21,504 nucleotides of DNA. It comes from Vairimorpha apis BRL 01. Lineage: Eukaryota > Microsporidia > Nosematidae. The notes beneath the pieces were generated by a model. That model ran no database searches and was not told the origin of the DNA. It worked only from the letters and a program-made list of their open reading frames with translations. Where the stretch lies: the NCBI GenBank assembly GCA_000447185.1, contig KE647063.1:1-21504 (forward strand), read 5' to 3'. The translations under genes were made by a program, and so were the position numbers. Positions 1 through 9,154 of the stretch are shown piece after piece (within the stretch, counting starts at the first letter, position 1; each line of letters begins with the position of its first letter).

Positions 1-318
1 ACACTCATAATATAAATCTAATATATTTAAATATTTATTTATAAATTTTTTATCATATTTATATTCATTTAAAAATGAATTAAGTTCAGGTTTATCTTTT
101 ATATATAAATGTTTTAGAATTAGTTTAAGTGTAGTTTTATGACTGTGTTCATATTTAACGGAGTTTAAGCTAATATCTTGTTCTTTTTTCGAAGTTATTG
201 GTACTTCTTTCCAAAGTGTTTTTAATTGTTGATAAGAAAAATTATTTTCATTTTTAATTAATTCGTCTATAATTTGAAATGATTTGTTTTTTAATTCATT
301 GTAATTGAATTCATTCAT
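1..318 (-). CDS. Unknown protein, 5' part only (runs off the left edge)
   Basis: An open frame of 106 codons on the minus strand starts at the ATG at 316-318 and is still open at base 1, so the C-terminus is missing. It begins MNEFNYNELKNKSFQIIDEL and is lysine-, asparagine- and leucine-rich, probably helical, with no signal peptide or membrane segment. A second in-frame ATG does not follow closely; the ATG at 312-314 lies out of frame. The start is supported by a CCC triplet a few bases upstream, as for most genes here. It is divergent from TBP. I do not recognise the family. That it is coding is likely from the uninterrupted frame in very AT-rich DNA and the start signal. Confidence 0.7.
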   Translation of the reverse strand, partial: MNEFNYNELKNKSFQIIDELIKNENNFSYQQLKTLWKEVPITSKKEQDISLNSVKYEHSHKTTLKLILKHLYIKDKPELNSFLNEYKYDKKFINKYLNILDLYYEC

Positions 319-322
319 TAAA

Positions 323-325
323 GGG
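323..325 (-). promoter_or_regulatory. CCC start signal of the 1-318 gene
   Basis: CCC on the minus strand ends 4 bases before the ATG. This is the CCC-like element described just upstream of microsporidian start codons. Confidence 0.6.
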
Positions 326-843
326 TAAATTTATATTTATATTAGATTTATAAAAATAAAAAATAATTTATTTAAAACAAAAAAAGTATCAAATAATTTT
401 GATATATAAAATTAAATTAATAACAAATTTAAAAATTAAATAAAAAAGAAACTTTATTTAATACTTTAATTATTTAAAATATTCTCATTGATTTTTAAAT
501 ATTAATAAGAAAAAATATTTTATAAATTGTATTTAATAAAAATATATACACATATTATATTAAATAAAAAAAATTTAAAATTTTTATATTAAATATGAAA
601 ACTATTAAAATCATATAATTCCACATAAAAAATTTTATTTTAATTTTTTCAATTAATGTTAAAAAATTTCATAAAATAAATAAATTGAAATCAAGTAAAC
701 AATAAAAATTTAAGATTTAAAAATAATTTTTCAAAAAAAACCAATTAAAAATTGTAAACAATGAAACAAAAAATTTGACAATTTTATAAATCAATTTTGA
801 ATCAAATAGAATTAAAATTTGTTCCTCATTTACTTTTTTTAAA

Positions 844-846
844 CCC
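844..846 (+). promoter_or_regulatory. CCC start signal of TBP
   Basis: CCC lies 5 bases before the TBP ATG in an otherwise C-poor stretch, matching the microsporidian start-site element. Confidence 0.65.
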
Positions 847-851
847 TTCTT

Positions 852-1436
852 ATGGACGACATAAACACAATTATTCAAGACACAGAGCAACGTTCCGGCA
901 TTACTCCTATACTGCAGAATGTAGTAGCCACAGTAAACTTAAATTGTAAATTAGATTTAAAAAATATAGCTCTTAGGGCAAGGAACGCTGAGTACAATCC
1001 AAAAAGATTTGCTGCAGTAATTATGCGCATACGAGAACCAAAAACAACCGCATTAATTTTTGCAAGTGGTAAAATTGTTATTACTGGAGCAAAATCTGAA
1101 AAGCAAAGTAAATTGGCTGCACAACGTTACGCTAAAATAATTAATAAATTAGGTTTTAATGCTGATTTTAATGATTTTAAGATCCAAAATATTGTTTCTA
1201 GTTGTGATACTAAATTTAGTATACGATTAGAAGGATTAGCTTTTTCTCATAGTAACTATTGTTCATATGAACCCGAACTTTTTCCTGGGTTAATTTATCG
1301 TATGGTTAAACCAAAAATCGTGTTGTTAATATTTGTAAGCGGTAAGATTGTATTGACAGGAGCTAAAGTTAGGGATGATATATATCAGGCTTTTGAGAAT
1401 ATATATCCAGTTTTGACACAATATAAAAAGACATAA
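852..1436 (+). CDS. TBP: TATA-box-binding protein (TBP), general transcription factor
   Basis: A 194-aa TBP containing both halves of the saddle fold. Repeat 1 spans about residues 20-100 and repeat 2 about 108-190. The four DNA-intercalating phenylalanines of the family fall at F53 ([13 protein letters not shown]), F70 ([15 protein letters not shown]), F144 ([11 protein letters not shown]) and F161 ([14 protein letters not shown]). The N-terminal extension is only about 18 residues, so this is essentially the core domain, as in other microsporidia. TBP nucleates initiation complexes for RNA polymerases I, II and III in the nucleus. The ATG is placed by the CCC signal 5 bases upstream. The frame is intact. 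Identification is secure. Confidence 0.98.
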   Translation: MDDINTIIQDTEQRSGITPILQNVVATVNLNCKLDLKNIALRARNAEYNPKRFAAVIMRIREPKTTALIFASGKIVITGAKSEKQSKLAAQRYAKIINKLGFNADFNDFKIQNIVSSCDTKFSIRLEGLAFSHSNYCSYEPELFPGLIYRMVKPKIVLLIFVSGKIVLTGAKVRDDIYQAFENIYPVLTQYKKT

Positions 1437-1560
1437 TAAATTTAATTTTTTTAAAGTATTTAAAAATGGTATTAAACAATTTTACATTAAATTTTTTTGT
1501 TTGTTTTTAAAATTTTAAATTTGATATAAAAAAATTTACATGTCATATAAAAATGTGTGT

Positions 1561-1574
1561 TTGTTTATAAACAA
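1561..1574. repeat. Perfect 14-bp palindrome TTGTTTATAAACAA
   Basis: A perfect palindrome about 105 bases upstream of the CCCC and 36-codon ORF. It shares the core TGTTTATAAACA with the site upstream of RCC1 at 4778-4791. Confidence 0.45.
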
Positions 1575-1680
1575 TATATTTTAAATGCTTTAATTAAATG
1601 TTTATTTTTATTTCATATTTATCATTAAAATAATATTATTAAAATAAAATTTCATTCTTATAGTACAACAACAATTATTT

Positions 1681-1684
1681 CCCC
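1681..1684 (+). promoter_or_regulatory. CCCC start signal of the 36-codon ORF
   Basis: A CCCC run ends 5 bases before the ATG at 1690, the spacing seen at TBP and RCC1. C runs are very rare in the intergenic DNA of this window. Confidence 0.5.
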
Positions 1685-1689
1685 ATTTT

Positions 1690-1800
1690 ATGAATACAAA
1701 GGAGATAAAAGATTTGGTAAAATTAATTGACAGTTTAGACATAAATGAGGAAGAGTGGAGTGATAATAAATTGGAATATTTGAGAAAATATAATTTGTAA
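1690..1800 (+). CDS. Candidate 36-aa small protein, unknown
   Basis: A short ORF of 36 codons runs from ATG at 1690 to TAA at 1798-1800. Its protein begins MNTKEIKDLVKLIDSLDINE and ends in EYLRKYNL. It is acidic in the middle (NEEEWSDN) and would form one or two amphipathic helices, with no membrane segment. A well-placed CCCC lies just upstream, and codons such as GAG, AAG, TTG and TGG make it richer in G than its surroundings. It does not match small proteins I know, such as ribosomal eL41 or Sem1. It could also be the remnant of a larger decayed gene. It sits alone between TBP and the antiporter. Confidence 0.5.
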   Translation: MNTKEIKDLVKLIDSLDINEEEWSDNKLEYLRKYNL

Positions 1801-2479
1801 TTTTTAAATTATATATATTTAAAATATCTAATAATTACAACATTAGAATTTAAAACGATGTTTAATTAAGATTTTATTAAAAATAAATAAAACATTTATT
1901 AAATACAAAATGTTATAATGCTTAATTTTAAACAAGATATTGTAAATTGTAAATATTTAATAATAGATTATTTTAAAAACATTAATAAATGTGTTATCTA
2001 TGAAAAAATTTCTGTTTAAATATACAAAAGAATTAAAATAATTTTATATATATTTTTATTTATTTTCAAAAATTTAAGCAGAAAAATAAATATAAATAGA
2101 ATTTATGATAAACCTGTAATTTTTAGTAATAAAAAACAAGAAAGCACATTAATTTTTTGAATTATAACATATAACTTTTTTTTAAAAACAAATCTAAATT
2201 TTTTTTATTTTATTTAAAATATAAATTTATTGTATATTAGAAATAAATAATAAAAAATCATAATTATAAAAATTTTGAATAATATTATTTTATTAAAACT
2301 TTCAAAAATTGATTAACTTTAGTAACGATTTTTTACTAATTTCATGGTCTTCGGTACAATAAAAAAATTATATATTTAAAAAAACTAATTTTTAAACTGA
2401 TATTAATTCTTATAAATAGTTTAAAAAATATATTTAAATAAGAGTATTTTTAATTATTAAAAATTTATTAAATGTAAAT
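1801..2479. other. Intergenic, no gene seen
   Basis: This A/T-rich stretch between the small ORF and the 3' end of the antiporter gene has no start signal and no frame of note. A slightly more mixed patch at about 2318-2360 has no recognisable content. Confidence 0.5.
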
Positions 2480-3645
2480 TTAATACTTTGTAAGTAAAAC
2501 AGTTAACCCGTGAATTAAAACACTTACAAAAACTATCTGACTAGCAACACTAAACAGTATGCTGTTACAAATTCTATCGACCATCATACTATAATACAAT
2601 GCACCTACACCTATCGGGCCAAACCATCCAATAAAAAGAGCTTCATTTCTACTATTTAATAATGAAATATAATCACGTAAATAATAGCAAATCAAAGGAC
2701 GTCTAATACATATTATTATTATAGCTAAAGTTAAAATAAGTAATGATATTTTAAAATTAATGATTGTTCCAAATAAAAAGAAAAAATTACCGATAAAATT
2801 ATGTCTATCATTTCTTGCATATTTGTATCATATTCTACAATAATGAATTCATCTGATGAAAATTGAATTCCACAGAAAAATATACAAATAAATTCCGAGC
2901 CTTTTAATTTTTCCATCAAGCTAATACAAATAAAATTTACAAGAGACGTATGTAACATAAACGAATCCATTCCGACAAAATTTCTATTGTAAGAAAATTT
3001 AAAAATAGTTAAGAAAAATTTTCCTAAGATAATCCCTACAACAATAGAAACTACTATTTTACAAAATACTATATTAAATATAAAATCTAAAATTCCTTTA
3101 GAGTTAGGAATATTTATCAAAATTATTCCAAGGCCATCATTAATCCCGCTTTCAGCTTGTAATAGTAATCTTATACGATTTGGAATCTTAGTCGAAGCAA
3201 ATTTACCTTTAATTATACTTGAACTTAATATTGGATCTGTTGGTGTTAATGCAGAAGCTAAATACCAATAATATTTGAAGTTAACCTTTAAACTTCCAGC
3301 TATTAGATTAATAAATAAAAATACAAGGAATGTAAAAACACATTTAAAGATTCCTACAATACAAACTACTACAAACAATGACTTATAATTATCTTTAATG
3401 TAATTTTTAGGTAAAGATAACGCAACATTCATTGTTTGAATACACAAAATTATTCTTGAAATGTAAAATAAATATTCTTTATTAAAAAATACTAAATTTA
3501 ATATCTTTGTTCCTGTTAAAATTCCAAATAATAATGAAATTAATGTTTCTGGTAAATAAAAATATTCTTTAATATGCTTTGACACAAGCGTAAAAAATAG
3601 AATAAAGGTAGAAAATATAAATAGTTGAGTATATAAATCTGTCAT
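2480..3645 (-). pseudogene. CPA1-type Na+/H+ antiporter (Nha1/SOD2-like), broken by one frameshift
   Basis: Two frames together give a monovalent cation/proton antiporter that would exchange Na+ (or K+) for H+ across a membrane. The first runs from the ATG at 3645. It has multiple hydrophobic segments, ALTPTDPIL at residues 132-140 and AESGINDG at 164-171, the family motifs carrying the transport aspartates. It derails near residue 285 and stops at 2731. Homology continues in the next frame with an FFLFGTIINF segment and GWFGPIGVGALYY, a fungal-type motif, to a stop at 2480. The span is 1166 nt, one base short of 389 codons, and the switch is placed at about 2780-2799 beside an A6 run (2781-2786). 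No CCC precedes the ATG. It may be an assembly indel or a decaying gene. There is no long cytosolic tail as in yeast Nha1. Confidence 0.8.
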
Positions 3646-3829
3646 ATATTATTCTGTTATTTGAAAAAAATGTTTTATTAACAAATGATAGTTTTAAGTT
3701 TTGATAAAAATATAAAAAATTTTGATTTAATTTGTTTTTATTAAAATTTACTCATAATATTAACAGTATTTATCATGCAAAATATTATCTATTATTATTT
3801 AAAATCATAAATGTCTTCACACTTTAAAT

Positions 3830-4420
3830 TTAATTAATAAAAATGTGTTTTACTTTTTCATCATTAAATTCTTCAATATCACAATCTTGCATTTCATAAA
3901 TTCCCCGTCCTATTTTTCCTACTCTACTAACACCATCATTATCTTCTATTATTAATGTAAAAGATTTCATATTTTGCAAAATTTCTAAACTTTTATTTAA
4001 ATTTGTTTTATTACCTACAAAATGGTTATTTTCATCTGAAAAAGCTTTGATTGCATTTGTAATTAAACCTTCAACAGTTGTAACAAAAGGTAAACTTGAT
4101 TCATGTTCATATGTGTACGTATCATATTCTATAAAAAGTTTAGCACCTAAATTCAAAAAAACTTCTCTTTTCATATCTTCAGATGAATTAAATTTACATT
4201 CGATTTTTAGTTTAATATTATTTATTTTATCATTAAATATTTTTGATTCTTTTATTTTGCAAATTTGACATTCAAAAACAACAACTGTGATTTCTGGTTT
4301 TACTTCTTTAATTGTAACGTATTTTAGATTAGCTTCTTGATTGCAATTGTGGCAAATAGTAGATGTAGATGATGTAACTATATTAGAAAGAGAATTTTCT
4401 TGAGAAATATTTTCAATCAT
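3830..4420 (-). CDS. ZPR1: ZPR1-type zinc-finger protein, single-module form
   Basis: A 196-aa protein with one ZPR1 module. A C4 zinc finger uses C23, C26, C51 and C54 (CHNC and CQIC). It is followed by the A/B-type domain with the hallmark TTVEGLI at 114-120 and FTLIIEDNDGVSRV at 154-167, which corresponds to the family's FTLIL-DDPxGNSYI segment. Eukaryotic ZPR1 normally has two such modules in tandem (about 450 aa) and acts as an assembly chaperone for elongation factor eEF1A. Here only one is present, as in the short archaeal relatives. The DDPxGNS segment is relaxed (DNDGVSR). The start is supported by CCC 2 bases upstream of the ATG. It is divergent from RCC1. Confidence 0.85.
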   Translation of the reverse strand: MIENISQENSLSNIVTSSTSTICHNCNQEANLKYVTIKEVKPEITVVVFECQICKIKESKIFNDKINNIKLKIECKFNSSEDMKREVFLNLGAKLFIEYDTYTYEHESSLPFVTTVEGLITNAIKAFSDENNHFVGNKTNLNKSLEILQNMKSFTLIIEDNDGVSRVGKIGRGIYEMQDCDIEEFNDEKVKHIFIN

Positions 4421-4422
4421 AA

Positions 4423-4425
4423 GGG
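4423..4425 (-). promoter_or_regulatory. CCC start signal of ZPR1
   Basis: CCC on the minus strand lies 2 bases before the ZPR1 ATG (CCCTTATG). Confidence 0.6.
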
Positions 4426-4777
4426 CATTTTTTCATATAATAAATATTTAATTTTTTATGAAAATAAAATATTATAAATAACTAATAAAAAAATTAAAAA
4501 CAATTTTGATCAATAATTTTAAAAGTGAAAATTTTATATAAAAATAAACTTTATAATACAATTAAAAAAATATCATGTAAATTTGAATTTTTGTTTTATA
4601 TTTAATCTTTAAAGTATTTATTAAAATTTATAATATGTTTTAAAGTTTATATGAAAAGTAAATATATTATTTCGCATTTATTAAATATGACATATTATTT
4701 TGAACTATTAGATTAAAATAAAATTTAAAAGTAAAATTATTTATTAATAATTTAAAACAAAAAATAAATTTTTGATT

Positions 4778-4791
4778 GTGTTTATAAACAC
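4778..4791. repeat. Perfect 14-bp palindrome GTGTTTATAAACAC
   Basis: A perfect palindrome about 290 bases upstream of RCC1. Its 12-bp core TGTTTATAAACA is identical to the core of the palindrome at 1561-1574. It resembles two inverted forkhead-type half sites, but could be a chance product of A/T-rich DNA. Confidence 0.45.
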
Positions 4792-5075
4792 TAAAAAATT
4801 TTTATAATATTAAAATTAAAAAAAGATCAATATTATAAAAATTTAAAAAATGATAATATATTTTGAAAAAAATAATTATTAATAAAATGGAAAACGAAAA
4901 ATTTTATACAAAAAAATTTGTTTTATCTTTTTTTAATTCATAAAAATAAATTCAAAACATTTTTTAAACATAAGTTAAAAATTTAAAAATTTTTTTAATA
5001 TAAAACAAAATAAATTCAATATTAGATAAGAATCAATTTACATTATTTATTATTTTATTTTTAACATAATTAAAA

Positions 5076-5078
5076 CCC
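5076..5078 (+). promoter_or_regulatory. CCC start signal of RCC1
   Basis: CCC lies 4 bases before the ATG (CCCTAAAATG). Confidence 0.65.
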
Positions 5079-5082
5079 TAAA

Positions 5083-6171
5083 ATGCCTATTTATGTTTTT
5101 GGTTCAAATAGTATATCACAATTGGGTTTAGGAGAAGATGCGGATTCTACTCACATTCCTACATTATTGCCATTTTTTAACGACAAAAAAGTCAAAAAAA
5201 TTAAATGTGGTACAATTCATACTCTTGTATTAACAACAGATAACAAATTATATTCATGGGGATGTAACGATGAATATGCTTTAGGTAGAGAAGGAGATGA
5301 ATCTATTCCAATGGAAGTAGATTTAAAAGATGAAATTTTAGATATGACTGGTGGTGCATCAATTTCAGCTTGTATCACAAAAAAGGGAGATTTATATATT
5401 TGGGGAACTTTTAGAAATAGTAGTGGTGTTTTTGGTATTGATAAGTATACAAGAATTCAAAAAAAGCCACGAAAATTTAAATCAAATTTAAGTGGATTTA
5501 AATTTATAGATATAGATAGTGGTTCAAATTTTATATGTCTTTTGTCCAAGACGAAAAATATATGGACATTTGGTTCAAACGAATTTTACGAACTTTGTCG
5601 ACGTACTAGCACTAGAGATAGAACATCTTCTTTGTTTCCACATCCTATATTTTCTGGAAAAGCGCGGATTGAAAATCACAAATTTCAAGCAGTTAGATGT
5701 GGTTCAAATCATGGTGCAGGAATAAATACAAATAATGAAGTTTATATTTGGGGATCAAATATTTATGGACAATTAGGTATTGGACATTGTGAAGAAACAA
5801 AATTAAAACATAAAGTCGATTTAAAAAATGTAGTAGATGTTTCTGGTGGTGAACATCATACACTTTTTTTGACTGATGATCATAAATGTTATGGATGTGG
5901 AAGAAATGATCAGAGTCAATTGGGAATTGAAAAAGATAAAATAATTTTAAAACCAAAACTTATAATTGAAAATGTTCAAAAAATAAGAACTTATGAAAAT
6001 TTTAGTATTTTACAAATTGATGATAAATTATTTAGTTTTGGTCTATGTTATTCTGGTGCAACTGGTTTTGAAGAAACTATTGTATCAAAACCTAAATTAA
6101 TACCTTTTGATTTTAAAAAAATTATTGATTTTCGAGTTGGTGCTGATTTTACTATTGTACTTACTGAATAA
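5083..6171 (+). CDS. RCC1: RCC1, guanine-nucleotide exchange factor for Ran
   Basis: A 362-aa seven-bladed RCC1 propeller filling the whole protein. Blade signatures recur throughout: YVFGSNSISQLGLG near residue 4, LYSWGCNDEYALGRE at 56-70, IWGTFRNSSGVFG at 106-118, YIWGSNIYGQLGIG at 221-234, and CGRNDQSQLG further on. The WGTFRNSSGVFG and GCNDEYALGR segments match true RCC1/Srm1, not the many other RCC1-repeat proteins. This makes it the chromatin-bound exchange factor that charges Ran with GTP and sets the nuclear transport gradient. Its partner Ran is encoded at 18137-18776. The frame is intact even though the gene contains A6 and A7 runs near 5187-5202. It is convergent with the LisH-WD40 gene. 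Confidence 0.95.
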   Translation: MPIYVFGSNSISQLGLGEDADSTHIPTLLPFFNDKKVKKIKCGTIHTLVLTTDNKLYSWGCNDEYALGREGDESIPMEVDLKDEILDMTGGASISACITKKGDLYIWGTFRNSSGVFGIDKYTRIQKKPRKFKSNLSGFKFIDIDSGSNFICLLSKTKNIWTFGSNEFYELCRRTSTRDRTSSLFPHPIFSGKARIENHKFQAVRCGSNHGAGINTNNEVYIWGSNIYGQLGIGHCEETKLKHKVDLKNVVDVSGGEHHTLFLTDDHKCYGCGRNDQSQLGIEKDKIILKPKLIIENVQKIRTYENFSILQIDDKLFSFGLCYSGATGFEETIVSKPKLIPFDFKKIIDFRVGADFTIVLTE

Positions 6172-6348
6172 ATTTTTTATTTAACAATAGTTTGTAAAGA
6201 ATATCTTAAAAATTCAAAAATATTTATGTTTAATGATTAAAATTTTTTATTGTAATAAATAATTTATAATTTCTTAATGAAAAAATAAATGTTTTATATT
6301 AATATAAATTTATAAAAATGTAAAATTATATGTTTAAAAATTTAGAAT

Positions 6349-7865
6349 TTATTCAAAACATTTAACAAAAATTTTACATTCACCACTGTCAGTTAAAACG
6401 ATCATATGATTAAGTTTGTATTTACTAATATTTTCTGCTGCAACAATTTCATTATTTTCATTTACATTTATTTTATTTAACCTTCCATTTGTTTCGAACC
6501 ATAATATATGAGAAGAACCAACAAAAATATCAAAACCTACCAAACAAGCCGTTTTTATGCTATTACTTGGTACAGATAAAACTTTCACTTTATTTAACCC
6601 TTTGTCATAAATGGCAACTTTTTCTCTAAAAATTAAAATATAGAATGAGTCATGTTTTTTCAATGACAATAATATTCCTTTACTAATTTCTGTTGTTTCC
6701 ATGTTCATTTCAAAATCATATAAATATGTTCGAGATGTATCAGACAAAATTAAACAGTTTTCAGAAAATAAATACATTTTTTGTAAATTTCCACTTAACA
6801 TTTCTTCTTTTTGACATATACCTTTAAAGTTCCATTTTCTTAAATAACCTGAAGCATCCAATGAGAAAATTGAATCTGAAATATCAAAACAAATTATATT
6901 TTCTGCATGTCCTCTTAAATATCCTGCCATCTCAAATTTAATTTCTTTTATAAGATATCGAATAACCATAAGTTCATTTGTATCAAATGATGCTACAATC
7001 CATATAAAATCAGGTGTGTCTTTTAATTTTAAACTGGAAATTTGTTTTCCATTTGTCTCGACTATACATTCATTTTTCATAGCAGAACAATTAAATGATC
7101 CTATTGACTTATTTTCAAAAACATTAAATAATATATTGTGTTCTTTGGAAAGTACAGAAGATAAGATTTTTTTATCAGATAATTTAAAAGTACTAATTTC
7201 CCTTAAGATAAACGGCTTATCTTCGGAAGAATTTTCATAAATTTTAGTAGGAGGTTCATAAATTTTAGGAGATCTATCATAAATTTTAGGAGATTGATCG
7301 TACATTTTAGGAGACTGATCGAACATTTTTGGTGAAATTGTTTTCTGATCGAGATCAAATCTATTAAAATTTTGATCTTCGTATCTCATTCTTCCATGCA
7401 TTCCCATATTTCTCATTTCGATTTGTTTTCTAGGATCCATATACATTTGATGATGGTCATTATGTGGCGAATAATGTGAAGGAGGATAATATCCACCATG
7501 AGGTTTATACATTTCATTAGGATCCCTTTGAATATTATAATGAGACACATGATCCATTCTACTCATTTGTTGATATCTTTTTTTTTCATTTTCTAATTTT
7601 AACATAATTCCTTCAATACGACTTAAATCTCCTGGATTTGAAGATAAACCACATCTTACATTTGATATTTCATTAAAAGCAATATACCATTGAGATAAAA
7701 CTGGAGGACCTTCTGTAATTTTATGTTCTTCAATATATGCTTCACAAGCAAAAGTTTTAGCTGTTTTTTCAAGTTTCATCTTTACTAAATAATCATAAAT
7801 TAATAGATTTAAAGCATTTAATGTATTTTGATCTTTTTTTTATTACTAAAGCCAAAATCTTTCAT
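6349..7865 (-). CDS. LisH/LUFS-WD40 protein, possible transcriptional corepressor (one frameshift)
   Basis: A long frame from 7779 down to 6349 encodes 476 aa and starts inside a LisH motif. Reading upstream in the same frame gives LNLLIYDYLVKMKLEKTAKTF, complete only if the frame is carried past an A8 run (plus-strand T8, 7834-7841). Adding one A joins it to an ATG at 7865 with CCC just upstream. The corrected length is about 505 aa. After LisH comes GPPVLSQWYIAFNEI, similar to the LUFS region of LEUNIG, Flo8 and SSDP. Then follow a low-complexity H/Y/P/M-rich stretch, five SPKMYDQ-like heptads and a C-terminal half with weak WD40-like strands. LisH plus WD40 suggests a dimerising corepressor or scaffold; TAF5 is less likely. 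Family assignment is tentative. Confidence 0.7.
7231..7335 (-). repeat. Five-copy 21-bp tandem repeat encoding SPK(M/I)YD heptads
   Basis: Within the LisH-WD40 gene, residues 149-183 of the 7779 frame read as SPKMFDQ, SPKMYDQ, SPKIYDR, SPKIYEP and PTKIYEN. The first four units carry Ser-Pro, and decay increases towards the C-terminal end. This suggests local duplication of a disordered segment that could be phosphorylated. Confidence 0.8.
7834..7841 (-). other. A8 run (plus-strand T8) at which the LisH-WD40 frame breaks
   Basis: Upstream of the run the frame starting at the ATG of 7865 is open. Downstream the LisH frame is open one base out of register. One extra A would give a continuous frame. 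Confidence 0.75.
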
Positions 7866-7874
7866 ATATTAGAA

Positions 7875-7877
7875 GGG
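7875..7877 (-). promoter_or_regulatory. CCC start signal of the LisH-WD40 gene
   Basis: CCC on the minus strand lies 9 bases before the ATG at 7865. No CCC precedes the internal ATG at 7779, which supports the upstream start. Confidence 0.6.
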
Positions 7878-8863
7878 TAAAATTTTAAAATTTAATTCAT
7901 CATTATATTTAAAAAAAGCTTAGTTAGAATGTCATTAAAAAATGTTCTGTAGTATTTTTTCATAAATATTACAATTTAAAATGAAATATTATTATTATTG
8001 CTCTTTAAGTATAATATTATTTGTTTACATCAAATAAAAAAGTATATATAAATAATAGAAAATTATTATTTTAAACATACTTTAATTTAAAAAAAACATT
8101 CTAAAACATTTTATAAGATCATTATTTCATTAAGACTGATATGTCAAATATGTCAAAAATAAAGGTTTATTAAATTAATTATATTTTTTAGAAAAGTTCA
8201 AAATAACATTAAAAAAATATATTATATCGTTTTTAAACACATTATACATTTTTATTAAAATATTGAAGTTTATTTTTATAAATGTTATTAAAATATCTTT
8301 TTTTGATAATAGTTTATAGGTTTTAAAAAAAACTATAAATTATCTTTATATTTTTAAAATATGTAATAATAAAATAAACTTAAATTTTATATATCAGTAA
8401 TAAATTTATTAACATGTTTATTTTTGTTAAAAAGAAAAAATTAAAATTAAAAAAATATAAAAGCATAAAAGATATTTATTAAATTTTTTCAAAATTTAAA
8501 TTCACCTTTAATAAATTCTCTATCTAACATATGCAAATTTTATTTATATAATTATTTAAATATTTTTTAGGTTTGAATAAATATGTAAATTACATATAAG
8601 TTAAATTCTGAAATTATTTATTTATATTTTAGTCAAAAGAAATTTTGAATAAGTTGTATCTAATTTCTATTTGTAAAAAAAATTGAATTGTGTTTTATTC
8701 GAAAGATAGTATCAATTTTATTAAAAAATAAAATGTATAGCATAAATAATATCATTGATATTTTAAAATAAAAAGATAAAAAATTGAATTAGGACCAAAA
8801 ATATTACATTATATAAATTATAATGTTATAATTTTTTCTAAGTAATTTGTAAAATATTTATTT

Positions 8864-8908
8864 CGTTTAATTTACACAAAAATACAATTTTAATTTTTTA
8901 ATTAAACG
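8864..8908. repeat. Inverted repeat, 9-bp arms CGTTTAATT / AATTAAACG
   Basis: The arms at 8864-8872 and 8900-8908 are perfect reverse complements separated by 27 bases. Each contains a CG step, which is rare here. No gene is nearby. Confidence 0.4.
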
Positions 8909-9135
8909 TTTGATTAATTTTTATTAAATATTGAATTTTAGTAAATTAATTAAATTAATTGTCTTTCTGTACTTTATTCAATGTATATTGTATTAAATTT
9001 TTAAATGATATATATAAAAAAAATATAAAAATTTCACTAAAATACTTTTATAAAAAACTAAATTAAATAATAAATCAATGTAAATAAAAAAATATTAAAA
9101 ATTATCTTAGATTAAAAATATATTAATATACCAAT

Positions 9136-9154
9136 TAATATGTTAAACATATTA
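9136..9154. repeat. 19-bp odd palindrome in the gene-poor gap
   Basis: TAATATGTT and AACATATTA are perfect reverse complements around a single central A. It lies in the middle of the gap with no gene within 1 kb. It may be a chance A/T palindrome. Confidence 0.4.

Larger units (their letters stand above)
319..851. other. Divergent intergenic region, unknown gene / TBP
   Basis: This 533-base region holds the upstream sequences of two divergent genes. It is almost pure A/T with no open frame of note. Apart from the two CCC signals at its ends I see nothing specific. Confidence 0.6.
4421..5082. other. Divergent intergenic region, ZPR1 / RCC1
   Basis: This 662-base A/T-rich region contains the upstream sequences of both genes. 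It holds a perfect 14-bp palindrome at 4778-4791 and the two CCC start signals. No open frame stands out. Confidence 0.6.

Noticed and set aside
2480..2695. Separate 71-aa gene starting at a TTG
   Set aside because: Its sequence is the C-terminal part of the antiporter. The frame is open upstream of the TTG, and a TTG start is not expected in a eukaryotic nuclear gene.
4047..4268. 73-codon plus-strand frame
   Set aside because: It lies entirely inside the ZPR1 gene on the opposite strand and has no start signal or family similarity.
5519..5956. Short frames on both strands within RCC1
   Set aside because: They are shadows of the RCC1 reading frame, which has clear repeat signatures.
7016..7240. 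74-codon plus-strand frame
   Set aside because: It is the antisense shadow of the LisH-WD40 gene.
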